Source: Nonomuraea dietziae (GTDB lineage: Bacteria > Actinomycetota > Actinomycetes > Streptosporangiales > Streptosporangiaceae). Taken from it: 64,000 nucleotides of DNA. Of this stretch, positions 15,416 through 26,704 are shown piece by piece. The notes under the pieces were generated by a model, which was not told the origin of the DNA, made no database searches, and saw only the letters and a list, made by a program, of their open reading frames with translations. Each line of letters begins with the position of its first letter. Position 1 is the stretch's first letter. The stretch is from contig NZ_JACIBV010000001.1 of NCBI RefSeq assembly GCF_014195505.1, positions 4,216,001 through 4,280,000 on the forward strand, read 5' to 3'. The position numbers were made by a program, and so were the translations under genes.

Positions 15416-16753
15416 GTGAACGACTCCGCCGCGATCTCTTCGCCGTTCGCCCGTCTCATGGCCGTGCTCCAGCGTCTGGGCCGCTCGCTCATGCTGCCCA
15501 TCGCGGCCCTGCCCGCCGCGGCGCTGTTACTGCGGTTCGGCCAGCCCGACATGCTCGGCTCCAACGGCGCCGAGCCGGGCGGGCTGGCCGACGTGTCGGG
15601 CCTGACGTGGATGACGCACGTCGCCGCGGTGCTCGACGCCTCCGGCAAGGCTCTGCTGGAGAACCTGCCGCTGCTGTTCGCGGTAGGGGTGGCGATCGGG
15701 TTCGCCCGCAAGGGGGACGGCTCGACCGCGCTGGCGGCCGTGGTGGGCTACCTCGTCTTCGACCGCGTCAGCAAGGTGATGTTCTTCGACTCGGCGATCC
15801 GCGACACGGTCATGATCCGCCAGGTCAAGGAGCAGGGGATCACCGAGGTCGTCAACTACGGCGTCCAGAACCCGACCAAGGTGCTCGGCGGCATCCTGAT
15901 CGGACTGGTGACCGCGATCCTCTGGCAGCGCTTCTACCGCATCAAGCTGCCGTCGTGGCTGGCCTTCTTCGGCGGCCGCCGCTTCGTCCCGATCGTCACC
16001 TCGATCGCGGCACTGGTGCTGGGTGTGCTGATCGGCTGGATCTGGCCGGTGCTCGGCGGGTGGATCGGCGAGGCGGGCAAGGCGCTGGCCGACGCGGGGG
16101 CCGTGGGCACGGGCCTGTACGGCTTCTTCAACCGCCTGCTCGTGCCGCTCGGCCTGCACCACTTCGTCAACTCGATCGTCTGGTACGTCGTGCCTGAGTG
16201 CCAGGTCGGAGGGCGAGCGCTGGCGGGCGACTGGAACTGCTACTTCGGCGGTGACCCCAACGCCGGGGAGTTCATGGCCGGCTTCTTCCCCATCATGATG
16301 TTCGCCCTGCCCGCCGCCGCCCTTGCCATCTGGCGCGCGGCGCTTCCTGGCAGGCGGAAGGCCGTAGGCGGCATCATGCTCTCGGCCGCGCTCGCCTCCT
16401 TCGTCACGGGCATCACCGAGCCGATCGAGTTCGCCTTCCTGTTCGTGGCGCCGGTGCTGCTGGTGGTGCACGCCGTGCTCACCGGGATCGCGATGGCGGT
16501 GACCACGCTGATCGGCGGCCAGCTCGGCTTCGGCTTCTCGGCGGGACTGCTGGACATGCTGCTCAACGCGAGCAAGTCCAACACCCAGAACCTCGTGGGG
16601 ATCCTGGTCGTCGGGGTGATCTACGGAGCGGTGTACTACGTCGTGTTCAGCTTCCTGATCAGGCGGCTGAACATCATGACGCCTGGACGCGAGCCCGAGG
16701 TGGACGTCGACTCGGGCGAGAGCGCCGTCCCTGCCAGACCCGCCGCCACCTGA
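15416..16753 (+). CDS. PTS N-acetylglucosamine-type EIIC component 1
   Basis: A 445-residue integral membrane permease of the glucose/GlcNAc family. I chose GTG 15416, after a GGAGG site, over an upstream ATG at 15362, because the extra 18 residues are Pro-rich and unlike the family. Characteristic segments are LQRLGRSLMLPIAALPAAALL, GVAIGFARKGDGSTALAAVV, LLVPLGLHHFVNSIVW and the TEPIEFAFLFVAP signature of EIIC. There are about ten hydrophobic helices and no fused EIIB or EIIA. It lies 75 bp after dasR and is followed by a paralogue. Confidence 0.93.
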   Translation: MNDSAAISSPFARLMAVLQRLGRSLMLPIAALPAAALLLRFGQPDMLGSNGAEPGGLADVSGLTWMTHVAAVLDASGKALLENLPLLFAVGVAIGFARKGDGSTALAAVVGYLVFDRVSKVMFFDSAIRDTVMIRQVKEQGITEVVNYGVQNPTKVLGGILIGLVTAILWQRFYRIKLPSWLAFFGGRRFVPIVTSIAALVLGVLIGWIWPVLGGWIGEAGKALADAGAVGTGLYGFFNRLLVPLGLHHFVNSIVWYVVPECQVGGRALAGDWNCYFGGDPNAGEFMAGFFPIMMFALPAAALAIWRAALPGRRKAVGGIMLSAALASFVTGITEPIEFAFLFVAPVLLVVHAVLTGIAMAVTTLIGGQLGFGFSAGLLDMLLNASKSNTQNLVGILVVGVIYGAVYYVVFSFLIRRLNIMTPGREPEVDVDSGESAVPARPAAT

Positions 16754-16838
16754 CCGGACGGCTCACCGCGGCGTTTCCCCAGGACGGCGCGTGGTAGATA
16801 TCCCGCATCCCCCGTGAGCATCTGCCGGGGGAGTCGGG

Positions 16839-18143
16839 ATGAGCACTGCGAGCGCCGAGGGCGGCACCTCCTTCTGGTCGTCCGCGTTCGCCGTGCTGCA
16901 GCGGGTCGGCCGTTCGCTGATGATGCCCATCGCGGTTCTGCCCGCCGCCGGTCTTCTGCTCAGGTTCGGCCAGGAGGACCTGCTCGGCCGTAGCGACAAC
17001 GCCCTCCTCGACAAGGTGGCCTCGGTCTTCGCCGCCGCGGGCGGCGCGCTCTTCGACAACCTGCCACTGCTGTTCGCGATCGGGGTGGCCATCGGCTTCG
17101 CCAAGAAGGCCGACGGCTCGACCGCGCTCGCCGCCCTCGTCGGCTACCTCGTCTTCGACCAGGTCACCAGGCGGATGTTCTTCGACTCCTCCGCCGAAGC
17201 GGTCAAGAGCAAGGTCACCCTCACCCTGCAGGACGGCTCGACGGTCATCAACCAGGCGGCCTCCTCCCAGCCGACGGGCGTGCTCGGCGGCATCATGATC
17301 GGCCTGGTCGCCGCCGTGCTGTGGCAGCGCTACTACCGGATCAGGCTGCCCAGCTGGCTCGCCTTCTTCGGCGGCAGACGCTTCGTGCAGATCGTCACCG
17401 CCGTGACCGCGCTCGCCCTGGGCGTGATCTTCGGCCTCGTCTGGCCGCCCATCGGCACCGCGCTCACCAGCTTCGGCGACTGGCTGGCCACCCACTCCGC
17501 GCTCGGCGCCGGCGTCTACGGCGTGGCCAACCGGCTTCTGATCCCCCTCGGCCTGCACCACTTCGTCAACTCGATCGTGTGGACCGTCATCCCCGAGTGC
17601 ACCGTGAACGGCGTGCAGGCGGCGGGCGACCTCAAGTGCTACGCGATCGGCCAGGACGGCGCCGGCATCTTCATGACCGGCTTCTTCCCCGTGCTGATGT
17701 TCGGCGTGCCGGGCGCGGCGCTGGCGATCTGGAGGGCGGCGCCCTCGCACAAGCGGGCCGCCGTGGGCTCCATCATGGTCGGCGGCGCGCTGACCGCGTT
17801 CGTCACGGGGATCACCGAGCCGGTGGAGTTCGCGTTCATCTTCGTCGCTCCGATGCTGTTCGTCGTCCACGCGCTGCTCACGGGCGTGTCGATGGCGCTG
17901 ATGGCGGCGATGGACACGCGGCTGGGCTTCAGCTTCTCCGCGGGCGGCATCGACATGCTGCTCAACGCCACCAAGTCCAACACGCACGGGCTGGTGCTGA
18001 TCATCCTGATCGGGCTGGCCTACTTCGTCGTGTACTACCTGCTGTTCAGCTTCCTGATCCGCAGGCTCGACATCCTCACCCCAGGACGGGAGCCCGACGA
18101 GGACACCGTCCCCCCGGGCAGGGGAGCCGGATCCTCGGAATGA
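16839..18143 (+). CDS. PTS N-acetylglucosamine-type EIIC component 2
   Basis: A 434-residue paralogue of the preceding EIIC, also without EIIB or EIIA. It shares LQRVGRSLMMPIAVLPAAGLL, GVAIGFAKKADGSTALAALV, LGLHHFVNSIVW and ITEPVEFAFIFVAPMLFVVHA. The two differ most in the loop after YLVFDQVT and before the CYAI/CYFG region, which may reflect different substrates or affinity. It starts at ATG 16839 after a GGGGGAG site. The single EIIB encoded across the divergent promoter would have to serve both. Confidence 0.93.
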   Translation: MSTASAEGGTSFWSSAFAVLQRVGRSLMMPIAVLPAAGLLLRFGQEDLLGRSDNALLDKVASVFAAAGGALFDNLPLLFAIGVAIGFAKKADGSTALAALVGYLVFDQVTRRMFFDSSAEAVKSKVTLTLQDGSTVINQAASSQPTGVLGGIMIGLVAAVLWQRYYRIRLPSWLAFFGGRRFVQIVTAVTALALGVIFGLVWPPIGTALTSFGDWLATHSALGAGVYGVANRLLIPLGLHHFVNSIVWTVIPECTVNGVQAAGDLKCYAIGQDGAGIFMTGFFPVLMFGVPGAALAIWRAAPSHKRAAVGSIMVGGALTAFVTGITEPVEFAFIFVAPMLFVVHALLTGVSMALMAAMDTRLGFSFSAGGIDMLLNATKSNTHGLVLIILIGLAYFVVYYLLFSFLIRRLDILTPGREPDEDTVPPGRGAGSSE

Positions 18144-18179
18144 TCACAGCCGGAAGGCGTGCGGGCAACCGTCCGGAAA

Positions 18180-18222
18180 GGATTCGGCGCGCCCCTCAAG
18201 AGACGGGGACTCGCCGGAATCC
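18180..18222 (+). terminator. Terminator-like hairpin after EIIC 2
   Basis: An inverted repeat GGATTCGGCG (18180-18189) / CGCCGGAATCC (18212-18222), with an inner CCCC/GGGG pairing, 37 bp after the EIIC 2 stop. No U-tract follows, as is usual in high-GC actinobacteria. It probably ends the dasR-EIIC transcript. Confidence 0.6.
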
Positions 18223-18380
18223 GGTGAGAGCTGGGCGCCAACCGATCCAACTCCGCGCGATCTTTTTCGTTGATCGCCGCAAAAACCTCCAGGGCAGCGC
18301 GAAGTTGGCGGCCGACGTATCTGGGCGTGGGACCGAAAACTCCTTATAGCGACGTTCTCACCCATGAGGTTGGAGGTTTC

Positions 18381-18851
18381 ATGCCATCCCGGCTGCGCCC
18401 CGTTCCGCTCCCCCACGTCACCCTCACCCCGGTCCCCGACCCGCCGTACGACGGAGAGCGCCGCGCCCCCGAGCCCGCCACCGACGGCTCCCTCGCTCTG
18501 GCGCCCGCCGCCCCTCGCCCCCTGGTCTGGGGGCCGCCGGGCTCCGTCCCCGACGAGCGGCACCTGCGCCACCTCGGTCAGGCGCTAGCCGAGATCCTCA
18601 CCGGCCGCCGCCCTCCCGAGACGGTGGCCGACCGCCTCACCGACCGCGCCTACGCCGAACTCGTCAGGGCGGGACGGATGATCGTGACCAGCAGCCGCCC
18701 GCTCGTCGGCCGTCCCCACGTCAAGCAGCCGAAGGAGGGGGCGGTGGAGATGTGCCTGCTCATGCACTGCGGCGAGCGCCACCACGTGCTGGCCGTCCGG
18801 CTCGAGCGCCGGGGCGTCCAGTGGCTCTGCACGGATTTCGAAACCGCCTGA
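18381..18851 (+). CDS. DUF6459 (Rv3231c/SecA-neighbour-type) conserved protein
   Basis: A 156-residue protein starting at ATG 18381 behind a strong GGAGG site. The N-terminal 60 residues are Pro/Ala-rich and likely disordered. The folded part has RHLRHLGQALAEILTGRRPPETVADRLTDR and ends in ERRGVQWLCTDFETA. This is the pattern of a conserved actinobacterial family near secA, which I associate with DUF6459; its function is unknown. It carries no signal peptide or catalytic motif. It is followed by the IclR regulator 109 bp downstream. Confidence 0.72.
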   Translation: MPSRLRPVPLPHVTLTPVPDPPYDGERRAPEPATDGSLALAPAAPRPLVWGPPGSVPDERHLRHLGQALAEILTGRRPPETVADRLTDRAYAELVRAGRMIVTSSRPLVGRPHVKQPKEGAVEMCLLMHCGERHHVLAVRLERRGVQWLCTDFETA

Positions 18852-18895
18852 GCCCCCTTTATCGGAAAGCAACGCACCCGGGCCACCACAAGGGG

Positions 18896-18924
18896 TTGAC
18901 GGCCTTGCAGCATGTGCGTAACCA
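18896..18924 (+). promoter_or_regulatory. Possible promoter and inverted repeat of the IclR-ABC operon
   Basis: TTGACG (18896-18901) and TAACCA (18919-18924) are spaced by 17 bp in front of the IclR gene. An inverted repeat GCATGTG/CACATGC at about 18910-18949 overlaps and follows the -10 region, a position suited to autorepression. The -10 match is weak. Confidence 0.4.
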
Positions 18925-18960
18925 TCCCACATACCGCAAATCACATGCAATGGAGACAGG

Positions 18961-19764
18961 GTGGCTTCCGATCAGAGCAATAATCAGAGCGTGGAACGGG
19001 CGATCTCCGTCCTGCGGGTGTTCCTGAGCGGCCGGCCCGAGCTGCGCGTGTCGGATGTCGCCAAGGCCACGGGGCTCGGCACCTCGACCGCCTCACGACT
19101 GCTGGCCACGCTGGAGACGCTGGAGTTCGTCGAACGTGACGAGCTCAGCGGCCTGTACCGCCTGGGCACCGCGCCGATCACGCTCGGCGGGGTCGCGCTC
19201 AACCAGAACCCGGTGCACCGCGAGGCCCGCCAGGTGGCGCAGGATCTGGCGGCCGCGCTGGGCCTCGGCGTGAACGTGGCGATCAGGCGCGGCGCCTCCA
19301 TGTTCTACCTGCTGAACTTCGAGGGCAGGCTGGCGCCCCGCTCGTTCGTGCTGACCGGGCAGCGCAAGCCGCTGTACGCCACCGGCATCGGCAAGTGCCT
19401 GCTGCTCGGCCTGAGCACGCAGGAGCGCCGCGAGCTGCTGCCCGAGTCCTCGATGCAGCCGTTCACGCCGCAGACGCTCACCACCCACGCCAGGCTCGAC
19501 GAGGAGCTGGCCGCGGTGCTCGGCCGCGGCTACGCCAGGGAGGTCGAGGAGCTGGCGTTCGGCCGCGCGTGCGTGGCCGCGCCGATCCGCGACCAGGCCC
19601 GCGAGGTCGTGGCGGCGATCTCGATCTCGGGCCCCCTGTCGGCGATGGACCTGGCCGCCAGAGAGGCCGAGCTGGCCCGCACGGTGATCGAGACGGCCGA
19701 CTCCATCAGCATCGGCCTGGGTTACGTCGGCCCCGTCCACGCCTTCGCCGCGAGCCCGGCATGA
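18961..19764 (+). CDS. IclR-family transcriptional regulator
   Basis: A 267-residue regulator starting at GTG 18961. The N-terminal winged HTH has SVERAISVLRVFLSGRPELRVSDVAKATGLGTSTASRLLATLE (shown here only as landmarks SVERAISVLRVF and GLGTSTASRLLATLE). The C-terminal effector domain has YATGIGKCLLLGL, GYAREVEELAFGRACVAAPI and AISISGP. IclR proteins usually sense a small acid or sugar-derived ligand. Its TGA overlaps the ATG of the first permease gene, so regulator and transporter are translated together, which suggests it controls its own operon. Confidence 0.93.
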   Translation: MASDQSNNQSVERAISVLRVFLSGRPELRVSDVAKATGLGTSTASRLLATLETLEFVERDELSGLYRLGTAPITLGGVALNQNPVHREARQVAQDLAAALGLGVNVAIRRGASMFYLLNFEGRLAPRSFVLTGQRKPLYATGIGKCLLLGLSTQERRELLPESSMQPFTPQTLTTHARLDEELAAVLGRGYAREVEELAFGRACVAAPIRDQAREVVAAISISGPLSAMDLAAREAELARTVIETADSISIGLGYVGPVHAFAASPA

Positions 19765-20639
19765 ATGCCAGGAAGCTGTCCGACGGGCAGTTCGCCTGGC
19801 TGCTGATGATCCCCGGGCTCGCGCTGTTCCTCGCCATCATCGCCTACCCGCTGGTGGCGGCGCTGGTCACGGGGTTCTTCGAGCAGAGCCTCGTCCGGCC
19901 CGGCCGCGCTTTCGTCGGCCTCGCCAACTTCGCCGACGTGCTCGGCGGCGACTTCTGGCCGGTGCTGCGCAACACGCTGGTGTTCACGATCGGCGCCACG
20001 CTCATCCCCTTCGTGGTCGGCTACGCGCTGGCCCTGGCGCTCAACGCGGGCATCAGGGGCAGCGGGTTCCTGCGCGGCCTGTTCCTGTTCCCCTGGGTGA
20101 TCCCCGGCGTGGTCGTCTCCTTCCTCTGGCTGTGGATCTTCAACGCCAACTACGGCGTGCTCAACGGCGTGCTGACGCAGGCAGGGTTCATCGAGACGAC
20201 GGTGTCGTGGCTCGGCCAGCCGGTCACAGCGATGATCGCGGTGATCGTCACCAAGACCTGGGCGAGCTTCCCCTGGATGATGGTGATGCTGCTGGCAGGC
20301 CTGCAGACGATGCCCAAGGAGCTGCACGAGGCGGCCTCGGTCGACGGGGCGGGCGCGGTCCGCAGGTTCAGGTCGGTCACGCTGCCGCACATGAAGGGAA
20401 TCGCGGGCATCGTGCTGCTGCTGGAGTTCATCTGGAACTTCCAGCACTTCGACACGATCTACGTGCTCACCGGCGGCGGGCCCGCGGGCTCCACCAAGAC
20501 CTTCGCCGTGGCCGTCTACGACACCGCGTTCAAGGGCTTCGACCTGGGCCACGCCACCGCGCTCGGCGGCCTCTGGATGCTGCTGCTGCTCGTCCTCGTC
20601 GCCTTCTACCTGCGACGCGAGACGAAGGAGAGCTCATGA
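19761..20639 (+). CDS. Sugar ABC transporter permease (MalF-type)
   Basis: A 292-residue integral membrane permease. The start at 19761 uses the ATGA overlap with the IclR gene. It has six hydrophobic segments and the cytoplasmic EAA loop ELHEAASVDGAGAVRRFRSVTLPHM that contacts the ATPase. The first helix is WLLMIPGLALFLAIIAYPLV. It pairs with the next permease to import an unidentified carbohydrate or related solute. No ATPase gene is in the operon, so a shared MsiK-type ATPase encoded elsewhere is expected. Confidence 0.94.
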   Translation: MNARKLSDGQFAWLLMIPGLALFLAIIAYPLVAALVTGFFEQSLVRPGRAFVGLANFADVLGGDFWPVLRNTLVFTIGATLIPFVVGYALALALNAGIRGSGFLRGLFLFPWVIPGVVVSFLWLWIFNANYGVLNGVLTQAGFIETTVSWLGQPVTAMIAVIVTKTWASFPWMMVMLLAGLQTMPKELHEAASVDGAGAVRRFRSVTLPHMKGIAGIVLLLEFIWNFQHFDTIYVLTGGGPAGSTKTFAVAVYDTAFKGFDLGHATALGGLWMLLLLVLVAFYLRRETKESS

Positions 20640-21526
20640 CCGTGACCCTGACCAGCCCCGCCTCGGTGTCACGCCGCCAGGTGAAGGTCCGGCGCAGGCC
20701 CGACCAGGTCCGCTCGCGCCTGGCCGCGTGGATCGCCGTCGTGGTCATCGGGCTGTTCGGCATGCTGCCCGTCTACTGGCTGGTCGCCACCGCGTTCACC
20801 CCCGACGACAAGGCCTTCAGCTTCCCGCCCTCGCTGTTCCCCACCGAGATCACCTTCGACCACTTCGCCAACCTCGCCAGGAACGAGCAGCTGTTCGGCT
20901 ACCTGGTGAACAGCGTGATCGTCTCGGTGGTCACGGCCGTGCTGAGCGTGGTCGTGTCCGCCTACATGGCCTACGCCTTCTCCAAGTTCCGCTACCGAGG
21001 CCGCAGGTCGCTCATGCACCTGGTGCTGGCCTCACAGATGTTCCCTCAGGCGCTGCTGCTGGTGACGCTCTACGCCGTCTTCAGCGCCTCGGGGCTGCTG
21101 GGCAGCTACACGGCGCTGATCCTCTCGTTCACCACGTTCACGCTGCCGCTGTGCGTGTGGATGCTCAAGGGGATCTTCGACACGGTGCCCAGCTCGCTGA
21201 TGGAGGCCGCGGCGATCGACGGAGCCTCCAGGTTGCGCACGCTGCACCAGATCGCGCTGCCGCTGGCCGCTCCCGGCCTGGTGGCGGCGGGGCTGTTCGC
21301 CTTCGTCAGGGCGTGGAACGACTTCGTCTTCGCCCTCACGCTGACCGACCCCGACCGCCAGACGCTGCCGCCCGGACTCGTGCACACCTACCTCGGGGAG
21401 TTCCAGACCGCCTGGCCCGACCTGATGGCCGCCTCGTTCGTCGTCTCGCTCCCCGTCATCGCCGCCTTCATGTTCCTGCAGCGATACCTGGTCGGCGGGC
21501 TCACGGCGGGCGCGGTCAAGGGCTGA
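20636..21526 (+). CDS. Sugar ABC transporter permease (MalG-type)
   Basis: A 296-residue permease with six hydrophobic helices. The EAA motif is LMEAAAIDGASRLRTLHQIALP, near residue 200; the C-terminal region RYLVGGLTAGAVKG is typical of MalG-like proteins. It overlaps the previous gene by ATGA at 20636-20639 and precedes the binding protein gene by 26 bp. Together the two permeases form the membrane channel of a CUT1-type importer. Confidence 0.94.
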   Translation: MTVTLTSPASVSRRQVKVRRRPDQVRSRLAAWIAVVVIGLFGMLPVYWLVATAFTPDDKAFSFPPSLFPTEITFDHFANLARNEQLFGYLVNSVIVSVVTAVLSVVVSAYMAYAFSKFRYRGRRSLMHLVLASQMFPQALLLVTLYAVFSASGLLGSYTALILSFTTFTLPLCVWMLKGIFDTVPSSLMEAAAIDGASRLRTLHQIALPLAAPGLVAAGLFAFVRAWNDFVFALTLTDPDRQTLPPGLVHTYLGEFQTAWPDLMAASFVVSLPVIAAFMFLQRYLVGGLTAGAVKG

Positions 21527-21552
21527 CCCTCACCCCTCTTCCTGGAGAGACC

Positions 21553-22836
21553 ATGACAACGATGAACCGCAGGGACGCCCTGCGGATGCTCGGACTGTCC
21601 ACCCTCGGCGCGACCGCCCTGGCGGCCTGCGCCCCCGACGCCTCGGGCGGCGGCGCGCCCAAGGGCGACACCGCGGCCAAGACCTTCGGCTTCACCTCGT
21701 GGTCGCTGAACGAGGAGGCCCAGAAGGGCGCCGTGCAGGCCATCGTGGACGCCTACGCCACGGCCAAGCAGGTGAAGGTCCACACCGCGTCCTTCCCCTA
21801 CAACGAGTACCTCAACCAGGTGACACTCAAGCTGCGCGGCGGCCAGGTGTCGGGCGCGATCCAGCTCGACATCTCCTGGCTCGGCGCGCTGGCCGCCATG
21901 GGCAAGCTCAGGGACCTCTCGCCCCAGGCCGCCAAGGGGGGTTACACCGAGGTGGCCCGCTCCAGCGGCCAGTTCGACGGCAAGCAGCTCGGACTGCCGT
22001 GGACGACGGGCTCCATCGGCCTGATCGCCAACACCGACCTGCTGAAGAAGGCCGGTGTGGACGGCCTGCCCTCGACGGTCGAGGAGTTCGAGGCCGCGCT
22101 CGGGAAGGTCGGCAAGCTCGGCGGCGGCGTGGTGCCGTACGCGGCGGCGACCAAGGCGGCCCAGCTCAAGGACATCCTGCCGTGGATGCAGACGTTCGGC
22201 AGCCCCCTGCTGAACGGCGAGGAGATCGCGGTGGGCGACGACGCCTCCGTCGCCGCCGTCGAGTGGTACAAGAAGCTGTACGACGCCAAGCTCATCGCCC
22301 CCGACGTCGACCGCTTCGACGCCCGCGCGCTGTTCGCGCAGGGCAAGGCCGCCTTCTACGACGACGCGATCATCGCGCGCGGCGTGGTGTCCAGCCAGGC
22401 GCCCGACAAGACGCTGACCGAGAAGATGGCGCCGCTGGCCAGACCGGTGCTGAAGGCGGGCGACACGCCGCGAGCGCTGCTGTGGGGCCACGTGATCGTG
22501 GTGGTGGACGGCGAGGGCGCCGACGCCGCCGCCGACTTCGCCTCCTTCGCCACCTCCGACACCGCGACCGTGGCCGGCTTCTTCGAGAAGGTGAAGCTCC
22601 CGCCTACCACCACCGCGGGTCTCGCCGACCCGAAGGTCGCGGGCGACACCTTCACCACCGACTGGACCGAGAAGATCACCAAGACGGCGACGCCGAACCC
22701 GTTCTGGCGTTACGCGGGTTACGCGCAGATCGAGAGCACGATCGCCGAGCAGGTGCAGGCCGTACTGGTCGGACAGTCCTCGGCCAAGGAGGCGCTGGCC
22801 AAGGCGGCGGAGACGGCCAAGGGCCTGCAGAAGTAG
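21553..22836 (+). CDS. Extracellular solute-binding lipoprotein of ABC transporter
   Basis: A 427-residue lipoprotein. The N-terminus MTTMNRRDALRMLGLSTLGA combines a twin-arginine-like motif with a lipobox ALAAC (Cys26), so export may be by Tat. The mature part is a family 1 extracellular binding fold: TFGFTSWSLNEEAQKGAVQ, YNEYLNQVTLKL, GLPWTTGSIGLIANTDLLKK and WMQTFGSPLLNGEE. It delivers solute to the two permeases upstream. The ligand is not predictable, though sugars are usual. It is followed by a strong hairpin. Confidence 0.92.
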   Translation: MTTMNRRDALRMLGLSTLGATALAACAPDASGGGAPKGDTAAKTFGFTSWSLNEEAQKGAVQAIVDAYATAKQVKVHTASFPYNEYLNQVTLKLRGGQVSGAIQLDISWLGALAAMGKLRDLSPQAAKGGYTEVARSSGQFDGKQLGLPWTTGSIGLIANTDLLKKAGVDGLPSTVEEFEAALGKVGKLGGGVVPYAAATKAAQLKDILPWMQTFGSPLLNGEEIAVGDDASVAAVEWYKKLYDAKLIAPDVDRFDARALFAQGKAAFYDDAIIARGVVSSQAPDKTLTEKMAPLARPVLKAGDTPRALLWGHVIVVVDGEGADAAADFASFATSDTATVAGFFEKVKLPPTTTAGLADPKVAGDTFTTDWTEKITKTATPNPFWRYAGYAQIESTIAEQVQAVLVGQSSAKEALAKAAETAKGLQK

Positions 22837-22864
22837 CGCTCGGAGGCCGCCCGGCAGGCGGCAC

Positions 22865-22894
22865 GTCCACGCGGAACGGCCATTCCGCGTGGAC
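22865..22894 (+). terminator. Hairpin terminator of the ABC operon
   Basis: A perfect 12-bp stem GTCCACGCGGAA / TTCCGCGTGGAC with a 6-base loop (22865-22876 / 22883-22894), 28 bp after the binding-protein stop. No U-tract. Confidence 0.7.
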
Positions 22895-23049
22895 CCGTGT
22901 TCCCTTCCGGGCGGCCCCCTGCACAGGAGCCCCCGCGAAACGCTCGATCCGTGTCCCCCAGCCCCCGACGCCACCCCCTGCGCATCACCCTCTGACCAAG
23001 GCCCGGTCGTGGTGCGGGCGCCGTCCCACTGCATTCTTCGGACAGATGG

Positions 23050-23088
23050 CGAAAGCCCCGCCCCCGGGAACCGGGAGCGGGGCTTTCG
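23050..23088 (-). terminator. Hairpin terminator after secA
   Basis: An 11-bp stem CGAAAGCCCCG (23050-23060) / CGGGGCTTTCG (23078-23088) with further CCCGG/CCGGG pairing inside the loop. It lies 9 bp beyond the secA stop on the minus strand and could also stop transcription from the left. Confidence 0.75.
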
Positions 23089-23097
23089 GGTGTTCTG

Positions 23098-25887
<2,790 letters not shown>

Positions 25888-26116
25888 TTTGTGTAAAGCT
25901 CCTCGCAGGTCTACCCCGGCGGCCGCCAGGAGGAGAGGCTGAGACAAACTTCCCCGCTGCCATCGTAGGCGGTTCTTCCACCAGACACAGCCACCGCGAC
26001 GGGGAGGCCGCAACCACCGTCTGGGACAATGGTCTTTCGGCAGAGCGTATGCCGATCTAGACCGATCTCGCACCATTGACATGGCAGGGCGGGAAAACCT
26101 TCAGGAGGGATAGGCC

Positions 26117-26359
26117 ATGGCAGATGGTCACAACCTAGGCAACCACGGTGGGCGCGCGTCGTCGTGGCTGGCGGTCACCGTCGTACTGGCCGGGTTCATC
26201 GTGGGCGGCGTCGGCCTGGCGATGGCCAACTGGCTGATCGTCTGGGTCGGCGTGGGGGTGATCGTCCTGGGCGGGGTCCTCGCCCTCGTCTTCGACATCT
26301 TCTCCGACGTCGTCATTGACGCGCCCCGCGCGGGCATGCGCGCCGAGGACCACCGCTAA
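26117..26359 (+). CDS. HGxxPAAW-type small membrane protein
   Basis: An 80-residue protein with two transmembrane helices (about 16-38 and 42-64). The N-terminal signature of this actinobacterial family, HGxxPAAW, appears here as HGGRASSW at residues 10-17, a variant of the last positions. A good AGGAGG ribosome site precedes ATG 26117. Function is unknown. It stands alone and divergent from secA. Confidence 0.78.
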   Translation: MADGHNLGNHGGRASSWLAVTVVLAGFIVGGVGLAMANWLIVWVGVGVIVLGGVLALVFDIFSDVVIDAPRAGMRAEDHR

Positions 26360-26704
26360 GAGGACCTGACCGGTGGCGGGCGCCGGGTCCCCACGGCGCC
26401 CCGCCCGCCACCGCTTTCCGTCCTCTCGATTCCGGTACCTCCTCCGCCCACAAACCTGGCGCTCCAGCCCAGCCCCACGGCCCCTCCCCGCGCGCCGCCC
26501 TCCGCGCCTCACCCCCGCCGCGCCCGGCCTCGCACACCGCGCCGTCCCGCGCCGTCCACCGCTCCCCTGCGACCCGTCCGGCTCTCGCCGGTGGTCGGGT
26601 CCACTGTCGGGAGCTCTATAGATCTCGCCGTCGGACCGCGTGCCGTTTTTGTCGGTGCCCGCCGTTACGATGCCCGGCATGCTGTGCCGTACGGAATCTG
26701 CGAC
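26360..26704. other. Gene-free stretch before the YcaQ-like gene
   Basis: Apart from the terminator at its left end, this 345-bp stretch is C/G-rich with no credible coding frame. Its right 100 bp must hold the promoter of the YcaQ-like gene; no clear -35/-10 pair is visible. Confidence 0.5.
26372..26412 (+). terminator. Hairpin terminator after the HGxxPAAW gene
   Basis: GGTGGCGGGCGCC (26372-26384) pairs with GGCGCC..CCGCCCGCCACC (26395-26412) with a small bulge, 12 bp after the stop codon. Confidence 0.65.

Noticed and set aside
18144..18380. Possible riboswitch between EIIC 2 and the DUF6459 gene
   Set aside because: Apart from a terminator-like hairpin, no conserved core of cobalamin, TPP, c-di-AMP or other known riboswitches could be matched.
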